Made by a program: the position numbers and the translations under genes. Of a DNA stretch of 64,000 bases, positions 13,094 through 23,608 are shown piece after piece. Numbering within the stretch: the first letter of the stretch is position 1; every line of letters starts with the position of its first letter. The stretch covers positions 3,038,001 through 3,102,000 of the forward strand of contig NZ_CP011530.1 of NCBI RefSeq assembly GCF_001605725.1. The letters run 5' to 3'. The notes beneath the pieces were generated by a model. That model was not told the DNA's origin. It made no database searches and saw only the letters and a list, made by a program, of their open reading frames with translations. This DNA comes from Mycobacteroides immunogenum. Its GTDB lineage: Bacteria > Actinomycetota > Actinomycetes > Mycobacteriales > Mycobacteriaceae.

Positions 13094-13402
13094 GTGCGTA
13101 GATTTACCCCGGGGGCCTTGCCCGTACTGCTCACCGCGATCGCGGGACTATCTCTCGTCACCGCGGTTCAGGCGTGGGCGGTGCCCGCCAATGACGCCGA
13201 TGCTGTCATCAGCAGCCTGCAAGCCAGCGGATATCGCGTCACGGTAACCCGGATCGGCTCCGGACACCAGGACAATTGCGTCGTCCAGTCCGTCAATCAG
13301 CAGTCGCCGGTATCCAATGTGGCCAGCGCGCGCGATATGCGCAACAGGCCCACGTCGGTCCCCGTGTCCACCAAGGTCGCTCACGTCACGCTGGCGTGCT
13401 GA
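13094..13402 (+). CDS. small exported protein of unknown function
   Basis: A 102-residue protein starting at a GTG with AAGGAG 8 nt upstream. Residues 8-33 form a signal peptide (a hydrophobic run ending in AVQAWAVPA). The mature part is short and has two Cys residues (one in DNCVVQSV, one as the last residue) that could form a disulfide. I do not recognise the family. It is divergent from uvrC and is followed after 17 nt by another exported protein, so the two may be co-transcribed. Confidence 0.75.
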   Translation: MRRFTPGALPVLLTAIAGLSLVTAVQAWAVPANDADAVISSLQASGYRVTVTRIGSGHQDNCVVQSVNQQSPVSNVASARDMRNRPTSVPVSTKVAHVTLAC

Positions 13403-13419
13403 AGATAAGGACGAGTTGG

Positions 13420-14052
13420 ATGAAATTGCGTGTTGGCTCCTTGGCAGTCGCCCTTGTCACGATGAGTGGCATCGCGATATCCCCCGCGATCGGTTCGGCC
13501 GATCCGGAGACCCCGTCACCCGCGCCGGCATCCGAAACCGACTCGCGCACAGCGATACTCCCGGTGTTCGCGGCGGAAGGCATTCGCGTCAGAACCGGCA
13601 ATCCCGGCGAGCTCCTGACGATTCAGTTGCCCGGCGACGTACCGCTGGCGCCGGCGCAGTGGGGACCCGATGGGGAGGCGACCTATCGGTCCGCGGATAC
13701 CGATTACACGATCACCCCGTTGATCGACGGCGGCGAGTACTTCACGATCGTGAAGAAGAGCCCGGCCGATTCCTTTGAGTACAACCTGCGACTCGGGCTG
13801 CCCGCGGGCACCCACTGGGTGCGCCATGGCACCACCTTGCTCATCGAATCCGATGGCGCGCCGGATAAGCCGTCAATGCTGGTGGGAATGTTCGCATCGC
13901 CCAAGGTGACCAATGGTAAGGGCACCGATGTTCCGCTGACCGTCGAGATCGATGCAGACGGCGCCGTGACGTTCTCCGCGCGTAACCCCGAACTCGCCAA
14001 GACACCCGTCGAAATAGGCTTCTCCTACCACCCGGTCGACGCCACGCCGTAG
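13420..14052 (+). CDS. exported protein of unknown function
   Basis: A 210-residue protein with a clear Sec signal peptide (positive start MKLR, hydrophobic core, cleavage near IGSADPE). The mature chain is acidic and Pro-rich at first, then looks like a small beta-rich domain. No Cys is present in the mature region and no known catalytic motif is seen. The ATG at 13420 is preceded by AAGGACGAG. It probably shares a transcript with the small exported protein just upstream; the function is not known. Confidence 0.78.
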   Translation: MKLRVGSLAVALVTMSGIAISPAIGSADPETPSPAPASETDSRTAILPVFAAEGIRVRTGNPGELLTIQLPGDVPLAPAQWGPDGEATYRSADTDYTITPLIDGGEYFTIVKKSPADSFEYNLRLGLPAGTHWVRHGTTLLIESDGAPDKPSMLVGMFASPKVTNGKGTDVPLTVEIDADGAVTFSARNPELAKTPVEIGFSYHPVDATP

Positions 14053-14077
14053 CACCGGGGTCGCGGATTCACCTCGC

Positions 14078-14899
14078 TCACGGCGCACCAAAACCGAAGG
14101 TCGCGATGAATCGGTGGCCATCGCCACCGCGCACCGACTCGACCAATTGCTTGGCCCGGTTCTGATTCTGCGAGGTGGCGGTGACGGCGATCGAGTACCG
14201 CTGAACCGATACCGCGTCACCGGGAAAGCTCAACGTCGTCACCCGCGAATCGTCGCCATGGGCGTACGAGGAGTATGTGAGCCCTACGTCTGCCCTACCT
14301 TCGGCCACCGCATCCACCACCGCATTGGCGGTGTCCTGCGTCTGAGCAGGGCCGAGCTGAACATAGAGCGATGAGGCGACGCGCTCCGTGGCCGCACCAC
14401 AGGCGAGCACCGGCGCGCACACGGCAAGCCGTGTCCCGGGCCGGGTGACATCGGCGAAGGCGGCTACGTGGTTCGGATTGCCCGGTGGCGTGACAATCAC
14501 CAGCCTGTTGGAGGCGAACGCCGCCGGATCGCTCACCCGTCCCGCCTGTGCCGCCTTGCTCATGTCCACGTCTTGCACCACAAGCACATCCGGGGCGGGG
14601 TCCTGCCCCAGCTCGTCGACCAGCTGCGGTGAGCTCTTGAACGTCAGCTGAATCTGGGTGCCCGGATGATCGATTTGGAATCGTTTAGCCAGCTCACTGA
14701 ACGCGGCGCGCATCGGCTGATCAACGGATACGCGCAGGGCCATCGGGACGGCGGAACCGCCGATCTCGCCGGCATCACCAGGACGTGTGGTTGGTGCGGG
14801 AGGCGGCGCCGAACCGCATGCCGCGACGCTCAGCGCCATCGTCAGCGCCACGGTGAGGGATGCTGATCGCTGCGCTGTCTGAAGCGCGCCTCCGAACAC
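14078..14899 (-). CDS. ModA-like substrate-binding lipoprotein
   Basis: A 273-residue periplasmic-binding-protein fold of the ModA / extracellular-binding type-2 group. The lipobox ALSVAACG gives a lipidated Cys at residue 28. Matches to the molybdate-binding pattern include PDVLVVQDVDMSKAAQAG, SNRLVIVTPPGNP and a late ADVGLTYSSYA stretch. No modB or modC neighbour is present, so it is an orphan binding protein here; the ligand (molybdate, tungstate or another oxyanion) is inference. It is divergent from the gamma-glutamyltransferase gene across 60 bp. Confidence 0.82.
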   Translation of the reverse strand: MFGGALQTAQRSASLTVALTMALSVAACGSAPPPAPTTRPGDAGEIGGSAVPMALRVSVDQPMRAAFSELAKRFQIDHPGTQIQLTFKSSPQLVDELGQDPAPDVLVVQDVDMSKAAQAGRVSDPAAFASNRLVIVTPPGNPNHVAAFADVTRPGTRLAVCAPVLACGAATERVASSLYVQLGPAQTQDTANAVVDAVAEGRADVGLTYSSYAHGDDSRVTTLSFPGDAVSVQRYSIAVTATSQNQNRAKQLVESVRGGDGHRFIATFGFGAP

Positions 14900-14911
14900 G
14901 CGCGGAACCTA
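14900..14911 (-). promoter_or_regulatory. candidate leaderless promoter -10 of the ModA-like gene
   Basis: TAGGTT (complement of 14906-14911) ends 6 nt before the GTG start at 14899. It lies about 34 bp from the opposed candidate -10 of the ggt gene, so the two promoters would be divergent and close. Confidence 0.4.
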
Positions 14912-14944
14912 TCACGGAGGTCGACCACTCAGCCGGCCATGGCA

Positions 14945-14959
14945 TAACGTGATCACACT
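14945..14959 (+). promoter_or_regulatory. candidate leaderless promoter -10 of ggt
   Basis: TAACGT at 14945-14950 is followed by 9 nt and then the GTG start at 14960. There is no ribosome binding site in the spacer. Confidence 0.38.
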
Positions 14960-16903
14960 GTGAGAGCCCTGACCAGAGCGCTAGCCATCGCCTCAATCAC
15001 CCTCCTGGCCTCTGCGGGCTGCACCAGCGGCGTGACGCGCAGGCCGGGCGGCACGGCGGAATCGTGCGGAATCACCGCCAACGGTATCCCTGTCACGAAA
15101 ACCGGTGCCGCGCAGGCCACTACCGAACGAGACATCTCCACCAACCCCGAAGTGGCAACGGGCTACCGAACCGGGATGACTGCCGTACGCACCGCCAGTT
15201 ACGCAGTCGCCACCGCCAATCCGCTGGCCACCCAGGCCGCATGCAAGGTGCTGCGTGACGGCGGTTCGGCCGCCGACGCCCTGATCGCGGCGCAAGCAGT
15301 ACTCGGGCTGGTTGAACCGCAATCCTCGGGGATCGGGGGTGGCGGATTCCTCGTCTACTACGACGCCGCCAGCGGCGCCGTGCAGACCTATGACGGGCGA
15401 GAGGTCGCCCCCGCCGCCGCGAACGAGAACTATCTGCGTTGGATCGACGATACCAACCGGACCGCGCCCAAGCCCGATACGCGATCATCGGGCCGCTCGA
15501 TCGGCGTGCCCGGGATCCTGCGTATGCTGCACGACGCGCACGCCGAGCACGGCACCCTGCCGTGGCGCGACTTGTTCACTCCGGCAGTCCAGTTGGCTGA
15601 TGATGGCTTTGAGATCAGCCCACGGCTGGGCGCCGCGATCGCCGATTCGGCTGCCGGCCTCGCCCTGGACCCCGACGCCGACATGTATTTTCTCAACACC
15701 GACGGATCGGCCAAGGTCGCGGGAACCAAACTCACCAACCCGGCATACGCCAAAACTCTTGGCGCCATTGCCACCAACGGGCCCGATGCCTTCTACAAAG
15801 GTGACATCGCCGCAGCCATCGTCGCCGCCGCTGCCGACACCTCGGCGGGGCGTACTCCGAGTGTGATGACCACCGCCGACCTGTCGGGGTACACCGCCAA
15901 GAAACGGCCGGCGCTGTGCACCACCTACCGCGACCACGAAATCTGCGGCATGCCCGCACCATCCTCGGGAGGCATCGCGGTCGCCGCGACATTGGGCATC
16001 CTGCAGAACTTCCCGATGGCGTCCTTCCGTCCCACCGATATCGATCTCGACGGCGGCAAGCCGACCGTTGATGGGGTGCACTACATCGCCGAGGCAGAAC
16101 GGCTCGCGTACGCCGACCGCGACAAGTACGTCGCCGATACCGATTTCGTCGCTCTTCCCGGTAATTCAGCCGATACGCTGGTCAACGCGACGTATCTGGC
16201 CGGTCGCGCCAAGTTGATCTCCGGCGAGAAGACAATGGGTAGCGCCAAGCCCGGCGAATTCAACATACCGGCATCCGCGGCGGTGTCGACCCCCGAACAT
16301 GGCACCAGTCAGGTGACCGTCGTCGACGCCCGGGGCAATGCGGCATCGCTCACCACGACAGTGGAATCCGCGTTCGGCTCGTTCCACATGGTGGACGGTT
16401 TCTTCCTCAACAACCAGCTCACCGACTTCTCCGCCGAGCCGGTGGGCAAAGATGGGCTGCCCGTCGCCAATCGCCTGCAGCCGGGCAAGCGGCCGCGTAG
16501 TTCGATGGCACCCACCCTGGTGTTCGAACGTACGGAGTCCGGCAAGCGCGGTGCGCTGCTGCTGGCGGTCGGCTCACCGGGCGGTGCGGTGATCATCCAG
16601 TTTGTCGTGAAAACCCTTGTCGGAATTCTCGATTGGGGACTCGATCCGCAGCAGGCGGTTTCCCTGGTGGATTTCGGCGCCAACAACTCCCCCAAAACCA
16701 AAGTCGGCGGCGAGCACCCCGCTATCAACGCCCGCAATGGTGGCGCCGACGATCCCCTGGTTCAGGGGCTGCGCGCACGTGGTCACACCGTCGACGTCGC
16801 CGATCAGTCCAGTGGCCTGTCCGCGCTGGTACGCCGGGGAACCGGTTGGATCGGCGGCGCGGACCCCCGCCGCGAGGGTCTGGTCATGGGCGACACCGGA
16901 TAG
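14960..16903 (+). CDS. ggt: gamma-glutamyltransferase, lipoprotein
   Basis: Cleaves or transfers the gamma-glutamyl group of glutathione-type peptides outside the membrane. At 647 residues it is slightly longer than typical GGTs. A lipobox (LLASAGC, Cys 21) indicates a membrane-anchored, exported enzyme. The autoprocessing Thr that becomes the N-terminal nucleophile is in HGTSQVTVVD (T449), and the Gly-Gly pair (VGSPGG) of the small subunit follows. It stands alone between the ModA-like gene and the ethanolamine cluster; mycobacteria lack glutathione, so mycothiol breakdown products or other gamma-glutamyl peptides are possible substrates. Confidence 0.95.
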   Translation: MRALTRALAIASITLLASAGCTSGVTRRPGGTAESCGITANGIPVTKTGAAQATTERDISTNPEVATGYRTGMTAVRTASYAVATANPLATQAACKVLRDGGSAADALIAAQAVLGLVEPQSSGIGGGGFLVYYDAASGAVQTYDGREVAPAAANENYLRWIDDTNRTAPKPDTRSSGRSIGVPGILRMLHDAHAEHGTLPWRDLFTPAVQLADDGFEISPRLGAAIADSAAGLALDPDADMYFLNTDGSAKVAGTKLTNPAYAKTLGAIATNGPDAFYKGDIAAAIVAAAADTSAGRTPSVMTTADLSGYTAKKRPALCTTYRDHEICGMPAPSSGGIAVAATLGILQNFPMASFRPTDIDLDGGKPTVDGVHYIAEAERLAYADRDKYVADTDFVALPGNSADTLVNATYLAGRAKLISGEKTMGSAKPGEFNIPASAAVSTPEHGTSQVTVVDARGNAASLTTTVESAFGSFHMVDGFFLNNQLTDFSAEPVGKDGLPVANRLQPGKRPRSSMAPTLVFERTESGKRGALLLAVGSPGGAVIIQFVVKTLVGILDWGLDPQQAVSLVDFGANNSPKTKVGGEHPAINARNGGADDPLVQGLRARGHTVDVADQSSGLSALVRRGTGWIGGADPRREGLVMGDTG

Positions 16904-16912
16904 CACCCCGGT

Positions 16913-17686
16913 TCAGCCCAGCGCGGCCTGTCCCGCGTCCTCGATTCCGGACACACGCGACGTGTCCTTCAGCATCACCCCGGAGCGACCCAGCTGAAGA
17001 GCACCACTGACCAGACTGGCCGCGATATGTGCGGCCTCCCGATAGCTGAGCCCATCGGGTGGGTGGATATTCGAGATGCAATTGCGGTCGGCGTCAGTGC
17101 AACCGGGGCTGGGCAGATGGGTCAGATAGATACCCAGGCTGTCCACAACGCTAAGCCCGGGCCGCTCACCGATGATGACGATCAGCGTCCGGTACCTGCC
17201 CTGTGCGGCGATGTGATCGCCCAACGCCACCCGGGCCTGCGTCGCGATCACCGGCGCGGCCAGCGTGTGCGCCTCACCAAGCCGCAGAGCGAGTTCGCTC
17301 AGGAGCGGAACACCGTGGCGCATCAGGGCGGTGGGTGACAGACCATCGGCGAGCACGAATCCGATGTCGGCGGGCGTACGCGGAACCGCGCCCAGGTCAG
17401 CGGGCAACCGGCCGAGATCGGGTCTGCGCAAGTACTCGGCTCGGGAACTCACCTGACTGGTCACCACGGCGGGCGCCCCCAGGCCGATGCCTTCGACCTC
17501 GACGGCAAGGCGCTCCACTTCCAGTGGCACGTGCACAGCGTCCCGGGCGATCGCATGGGATGCCGCGAGGTCCAGTACGTCGCGGGTATGCAACGCGTTA
17601 CCGGCCCTGTCCAGGCCGATCCTGGCCTGCGTGTTCAGCTTCAGCTCTCTCCAAAATCTTTGGCGGGCAACGTCACCCGCAGTCAT
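16913..17686 (-). CDS. eutC: ethanolamine ammonia-lyase, small subunit
   Basis: The small subunit of the adenosylcobalamin-dependent enzyme that turns ethanolamine into acetaldehyde and ammonia. The 257-residue protein matches EutC along its length: LNTQARIGLDRAGNA, FVLADGLSP, VIIGERPGLSVVDSLGIYLT and the Cys-containing DADRNCISNIHP stretch near the cobalamin site. Its ATG overlaps the eutB stop (ATGA), as expected for subunits made in fixed ratio. It is the last gene of the ethanolamine operon and converges on ggt. Confidence 0.96.
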   Translation of the reverse strand: MTAGDVARQRFWRELKLNTQARIGLDRAGNALHTRDVLDLAASHAIARDAVHVPLEVERLAVEVEGIGLGAPAVVTSQVSSRAEYLRRPDLGRLPADLGAVPRTPADIGFVLADGLSPTALMRHGVPLLSELALRLGEAHTLAAPVIATQARVALGDHIAAQGRYRTLIVIIGERPGLSVVDSLGIYLTHLPSPGCTDADRNCISNIHPPDGLSYREAAHIAASLVSGALQLGRSGVMLKDTSRVSGIEDAGQAALG

Positions 17687-19098
17687 CGGGCACCCGACAT
17701 GGTCAGCGCACGCAGCGGCGAACTCGTCACGTCGAAGGGAGTGAGCCTACCGTCGTCGTCGACCATGCCGATGGCCTGCAACCACTGCTCGAACTCCGGC
17801 GCCGGGCGCAGCCCCAACGTCCGGCGCGCCTGTAGGACATCGTGAAACGACAAACTCTGGTAGCCCAGCATGACGTCGTCGGCGCCGGGAACGGTGATGA
17901 CGAATGCCACCCCTGCCGCGGCAAGCAGGATCAGCAGTGTGTCCATGTCGTTCTGGTCGGCTTCGGCGTGATTGGTGTAGCAGACGTCAACGCCCATCGG
18001 CAGGCCAAGTAGCTTGCCGCAGAAGTGATCTTCCAATCCGGCCCGCACAATCTGCTTGCCGTCGTAGAGATATTCGGGTCCGATGAAGCCGACCACGGTG
18101 TTGACCAGGAACGGGTCAAGATCGCGTGCCACCGCGTAGGCGCGCGTCTCCAGGGTCTGCTGGTCCACGGGTTTACCGCCGGTACCCAGGTGAGCGCGCG
18201 AACTCAACGCCGATCCCTGGCCGGTCTCCAGGTACATGACGTTGTCGCCGACGGTGCCCCGGCGCAGCGCCCGGGTGGCGTCGCGGCCCTCGCGCAGCAG
18301 CGCGATATCCACGCCGAAAGCGGAATTGGCGCCCTCGGTCCCGGCGATCGATTGGAACGTCAGATCCACCGGCGCGCCCCGCTCGATCAGTCCGATCGTC
18401 GTGGTGATGTGCGAGAGAACGCACGACTGTGTCGGGATGTCGTAGCGCGATCTGATGGAGTCCAGCAGATGCAGCAGATCCGCGGTGGCCTCCGGTGAAT
18501 CGGTCGCGGGGTTGATGCCGATGACAGCATCACCGCAGCCCAACAACAATCCATCGAGCACAGCCGCGGCGACACCGCGAGGATCGTCGGTGGGGTGGTT
18601 CGGTTGCAGACGGGTGGCCAGTGTGCCCTTGCCGCCGACGGTGGTTCGAAAAGCCGCGCTGACCTCCATGGCGGCACCCACTGCCACCAAATCTTGATTG
18701 CGCATGATCTTGCTCACCGCCGCCGCCATCTCCGGGGTGACCCCCGCGCAGATCTCGGCGATCCGCTGTGCACCGTCGTCGCGGGAAGCGCTCTCCAACA
18801 ACCAGTCCCGAAATCCACCGACCGTAAGGTGCGAGATGGCGGCGTAGGCCTGCCGGTCGTGGCTGTCGATGATCAGCCGCGTCACCTCGTCGGTTTCGTA
18901 CGGCACCACCGCTTCGTTGAGAAATGTGTCGAGCGGCAGATCTGCGAGAACCCAGGCGGCGGCGGCCCGTTCGGCATCCGAGGCCGCCGCGCAGCCGGCC
19001 AGCTCGTCGCCCGAACGCAGTGGCGTCGCCTTGGCCATCACGTCGACAAGTCCGTCGAAGCCGTAACTCACCCCGGCTACCTGCTGGCGGTACTTCAC
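17683..19098 (-). CDS. eutB: ethanolamine ammonia-lyase, large subunit
   Basis: The catalytic TIM-barrel subunit of ethanolamine ammonia-lyase, 471 residues, with recognisable segments VLSHITTTIGLIERGAPVDL, NTVVGFIGPEYLYDGKQ and DVCYTNHAEADQNDM. The GTG start overlaps the permease stop by 4 nt (GTGA). No eutA reactivating factor, no EutT/EutQ and no shell proteins are nearby, so the enzyme must use B12 supplied elsewhere and works without a microcompartment as far as this window shows. Confidence 0.96.
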   Translation of the reverse strand: MKYRQQVAGVSYGFDGLVDVMAKATPLRSGDELAGCAAASDAERAAAAWVLADLPLDTFLNEAVVPYETDEVTRLIIDSHDRQAYAAISHLTVGGFRDWLLESASRDDGAQRIAEICAGVTPEMAAAVSKIMRNQDLVAVGAAMEVSAAFRTTVGGKGTLATRLQPNHPTDDPRGVAAAVLDGLLLGCGDAVIGINPATDSPEATADLLHLLDSIRSRYDIPTQSCVLSHITTTIGLIERGAPVDLTFQSIAGTEGANSAFGVDIALLREGRDATRALRRGTVGDNVMYLETGQGSALSSRAHLGTGGKPVDQQTLETRAYAVARDLDPFLVNTVVGFIGPEYLYDGKQIVRAGLEDHFCGKLLGLPMGVDVCYTNHAEADQNDMDTLLILLAAAGVAFVITVPGADDVMLGYQSLSFHDVLQARRTLGLRPAPEFEQWLQAIGMVDDDGRLTPFDVTSSPLRALTMSGAR

Positions 19099-20522
19099 GT
19101 CAGCTCGCTTTCCGCCTCCGCCAACATCGCGAATTCCTCGTCCGGGGAGTTCGCCACCAGGCGATGGCGGCTATAGAGCGCGAAGTACAGCATGAAGGCC
19201 GCGAACACCGCCAGGCACAGACCGGCCGCTATCGGGTTGACCAGAAATGTCGCGATGACCGCCAGTACCGCGACGACGAGCGCAAAGCCAGTGGTGAGCG
19301 TTCCGCCCGGGGTGCGATAGGGCCGGGGCATATTGGGCTCACGCATCCGCAAGATGATGTGGCTGACCATCATTAGCACGTAGCTCAGGGCCGCGCCGAA
19401 GACCGCCATGTTCAACAGCAGGTCGCCGTGTCCGGTCAGCGACAACGCGAATCCGATGACGCCCGGGACGATCAGGGCCAGCGTCGGGGCCTTGCGGGAG
19501 TTGGTCACCGAGAGAACTGTGGGCAGATAACCGGCCCGGGACAGCGCGAACAGCTGCCGAGAGTAGGCGTAGATGATCGAGAAGAAGCTCGCGATGAGCC
19601 CCGCCAGGCCGATGTAATTGACCAGCTTGGCCGCGGTGCCCTGGCCGAGTGCCGCAACCAGTGGATTACCCGAATCCGACATCTGTTCCGCGCCACCGGC
19701 TCCCGTCGTCAGAATCAGCGCCGTCGCACAGGTGACCAGCAGCACCGCGATGGCCGCGATAATGCCGCGCGGCACATTGCGTTCCGGGTTGGCCGTCTCC
19801 TCGGCAGCCAACGGCACACCCTCGACCGCCAGGAAGAACCAGATGGCGAAGGGAATGGCAGCCCAGATACCCAGGTACCCGTGCGGCAGGATGCTGGAAG
19901 CCCCGGCCGCGCCCTCGTCCACCGCGATGTTGGTGAGGTTGTGCACATCGAAATGAGCCGCCGCGGCGATCGCGAAGATCAGCAGGCCTACCAACGCGAT
20001 CGCAGTGATGACGAACATCACCTTCAGTGCCTCGCCGACCCCGGACAGGTGGATACCGATGAACAAGGCGTACGCGGCCAGGTACACCCACCATCCATTG
20101 GTGATGCCGAACAGCCCCAAGGACTGCACATAGGCACCGATGAAGGTGGCAATGGCGGCCGGTGCGATCGAGTATTCAATGAGAATGGCGGTACCCGTTG
20201 CGAATCCACCCCAGGGGCCGAGCGCGCGGCGCGCGAACGTATAGCCACCGCCCGCGGTCGGCAACGCCGAGGACAGTTCCGCCATACCCAATACCAGCGC
20301 CAGGTACATGCCGGCAATCACCACGGTGGCGATTGCCAACCCACCGAACCCGCCCTGGCCCAGTCCGAAGTTCCAGCCCGAGTAGTCCCCGGATACCACA
20401 TAACTCACGCCGAGGCCGGCCAGCAGCAGCCAGCCCGCGCTCCCCGATCTGAGTTGGCGCTTACGCAGATAGTCCGCGCTCTCGAGATGCTCCTCGACAA
20501 GGCCGTGCTTGGTGGTCGCCAT
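19095..20522 (-). CDS. ethanolamine permease (APC superfamily)
   Basis: A 475-residue amino acid/polyamine/organocation family transporter with about twelve membrane spans. The segment DYSGWNFGLGQGGFGG near the N-terminus is characteristic of the ethanolamine permease subfamily, and its place between the aldehyde dehydrogenase and eutB supports that substrate. The ATG at 20522 is chosen because AAGGA lies 7 nt upstream; a start at 20549 would add nine residues. It is coupled to eutB by a 4-nt overlap. Confidence 0.92.
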   Translation of the reverse strand: MATTKHGLVEEHLESADYLRKRQLRSGSAGWLLLAGLGVSYVVSGDYSGWNFGLGQGGFGGLAIATVVIAGMYLALVLGMAELSSALPTAGGGYTFARRALGPWGGFATGTAILIEYSIAPAAIATFIGAYVQSLGLFGITNGWWVYLAAYALFIGIHLSGVGEALKVMFVITAIALVGLLIFAIAAAAHFDVHNLTNIAVDEGAAGASSILPHGYLGIWAAIPFAIWFFLAVEGVPLAAEETANPERNVPRGIIAAIAVLLVTCATALILTTGAGGAEQMSDSGNPLVAALGQGTAAKLVNYIGLAGLIASFFSIIYAYSRQLFALSRAGYLPTVLSVTNSRKAPTLALIVPGVIGFALSLTGHGDLLLNMAVFGAALSYVLMMVSHIILRMREPNMPRPYRTPGGTLTTGFALVVAVLAVIATFLVNPIAAGLCLAVFAAFMLYFALYSRHRLVANSPDEEFAMLAEAESELT

Positions 20523-20595
20523 ATCGTTTCCTTGCTCTCCACAAATCAATTCAGTTGGATGACTTCGCTTTCGGTGCTATTGCCGTGGGTGGCGC

Positions 20596-22119
<1,524 letters not shown>

Positions 22120-22140
22120 GGTGGTCTCCTACCTTCAGGG

Positions 22141-22156
22141 CCGACAAATGTGTCGG
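22141..22156. promoter_or_regulatory. inverted repeat in the ALDH leader (candidate operator)
   Basis: CCGACA-AATG-TGTCGG is a perfect 6-bp inverted repeat that would sit just downstream of the start of transcription implied by TACCTT (complement of 22166-22171). It is placed for repression or for a small leader hairpin ahead of the ALDH gene. Confidence 0.5.
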
Positions 22157-22182
22157 TGATCACTCAAGGTAGGTAGCGCACC

Positions 22183-22201
22183 GTTGCAGCACAGTTGCAA
22201 C
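22183..22201. promoter_or_regulatory. inverted repeat upstream of the ALDH promoter (candidate activator site)
   Basis: GTTGCA-N7-TGCAAC lies 12-30 bp upstream of the candidate -10 hexamer TACCTT of the ALDH-eut operon. The position fits binding by the GAF-domain regulator encoded immediately upstream, but the link is inference. Confidence 0.48.
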
Positions 22202-22224
22202 TTTGTGGCCGGCATGCGCGGCAC

Positions 22225-23532
22225 TCACATCAGGTCGGAGTCCAGGGCGACGAGGTGCCCGCGGGCCTCGGAGCGCATCACCGCGCTCACCTCCGGATGA
22301 TCATGCAGCCCCTGCCATCCCGCGCGGTCATCGCGGGCCTCCGGCAGGTCGAGCCAGCGCCGCAGTAGGCGCAGGTCACCGCAGGCAAGGACAGCGCCGC
22401 GCAGGCTTGTGCTCAATTCCAGGCGCAAACGGGCGATCGCGGGCGCGGCCGACCGTGGGAGCAGCTCCCCAGAATAGTGGTCCATCGCGGTGGCGATATC
22501 GCCCGCCCGCAACGCGGAGAAGACATCCTCCAGGTCGCTTTCCACGGTGTTCAGCATCCGGTACGGGCGCGACCCGATCAGCTCACCGCCCACGATGCGG
22601 CGCAGCCGAGACATTTCCGCGCGTACCGTCACCACGTCGAGGTCGTTCTCGTCGAGCAGCATCGCGAGATGATCGGCGCTCACACCCTCGGGATGCCGCA
22701 GCAACAGCGCCAGGATTTCGGCATGGCGCCCGGATAGCCGATATTCCCGTCCATCGACAGCGCGCAGAACCGCGCGGTCGGCACCGAGCATGGTCAGCCG
22801 GGGGCCGCGGCCGGCCCCCGCACGCCCCGCATCGGGGTACTCCAGGGCGATGAAGTGCTCGACGGCGACGGCCGTCGCACGCACCAGCGCCAATGTCTGC
22901 GCGGAGGCGACGTCGACTCCGCCCGTCAGATCCAGACTTCCCAGTGGTGTTCCGGTCAGCGGGTCGTGTATCGGGACGGCGGTGCACGACCACGGTCGCA
23001 CCAGCCTGCAGAAGTGCTCGCTGCCGCGGATCTGGACCTCGCGATCCAGCGCCAGCGCGGTTCCCGGGGCGTTGGTGCCCACCGCGCGCTCACTCCAGTC
23101 GGCGCCGGGCACAAAGTTCATCGCGGCGGCCTTGCGCCCCGCGCCGGAATCACCCTCCACCCAGAGCAGAGCGCCGTCGGCGGCGGTGACCCCGACCAGC
23201 GCCCCCGAATCGGTCGCGTGGTCCACCAGCAAGCGGCGGATGACAGGCAACGCCCTGGCGAGCGGATGACTCTTGCGCAATTCCGTCAGGCGTGTTGCTG
23301 CGGCCGCCTCCCCAGGGCCGCGGTCGGGATCGACGCCAGTGGCCAGGCTTCGCTGCCAGCTGTCGGTCACCAGCCGCGGCAGCGGGATCGACGCAAGATA
23401 CGACCCGTCGACGCGGCCCGTCACGAAGAGGTCGTGCGCGTCGCGAACGGAACTCAGCGTCGCGGGGGTATGCCCGCGATGCGCTGCTGTTCTCGTCGTC
23501 GCCACGTTCTCCAAGCTCTCTGCCGTCGCCAT
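22225..23532 (-). CDS. GAF-domain transcriptional regulator of the ethanolamine cluster
   Basis: About 435 residues. The N-terminal half resembles AcoR-type regulators (a leader with SIPLPRLVTDSWQRS, then a GAF-like ligand domain at about 70-220). The C-terminal half has a winged-helix-like DNA-binding segment starting at GREYRLSGRHAEILALLLRH and a helical tail. It lacks the AAA+ sigma-54 activation domain of true AcoR. Located directly upstream of, and co-directional with, the ALDH-permease-eutBC operon, it is the obvious candidate regulator. The ATG at 23532 is preferred over a GTG at 23559. Confidence 0.82.
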   Translation of the reverse strand: MATAESLENVATTRTAAHRGHTPATLSSVRDAHDLFVTGRVDGSYLASIPLPRLVTDSWQRSLATGVDPDRGPGEAAAATRLTELRKSHPLARALPVIRRLLVDHATDSGALVGVTAADGALLWVEGDSGAGRKAAAMNFVPGADWSERAVGTNAPGTALALDREVQIRGSEHFCRLVRPWSCTAVPIHDPLTGTPLGSLDLTGGVDVASAQTLALVRATAVAVEHFIALEYPDAGRAGAGRGPRLTMLGADRAVLRAVDGREYRLSGRHAEILALLLRHPEGVSADHLAMLLDENDLDVVTVRAEMSRLRRIVGGELIGSRPYRMLNTVESDLEDVFSALRAGDIATAMDHYSGELLPRSAAPAIARLRLELSTSLRGAVLACGDLRLLRRWLDLPEARDDRAGWQGLHDHPEVSAVMRSEARGHLVALDSDLM

Positions 23533-23608
23533 TCCTGCAGGCACGGCCGGTATTCCCACGATACTTGGAGGTGAGCGGCGGGTGGGGAAACTACGCGAGA
23601 TAGCCGGG

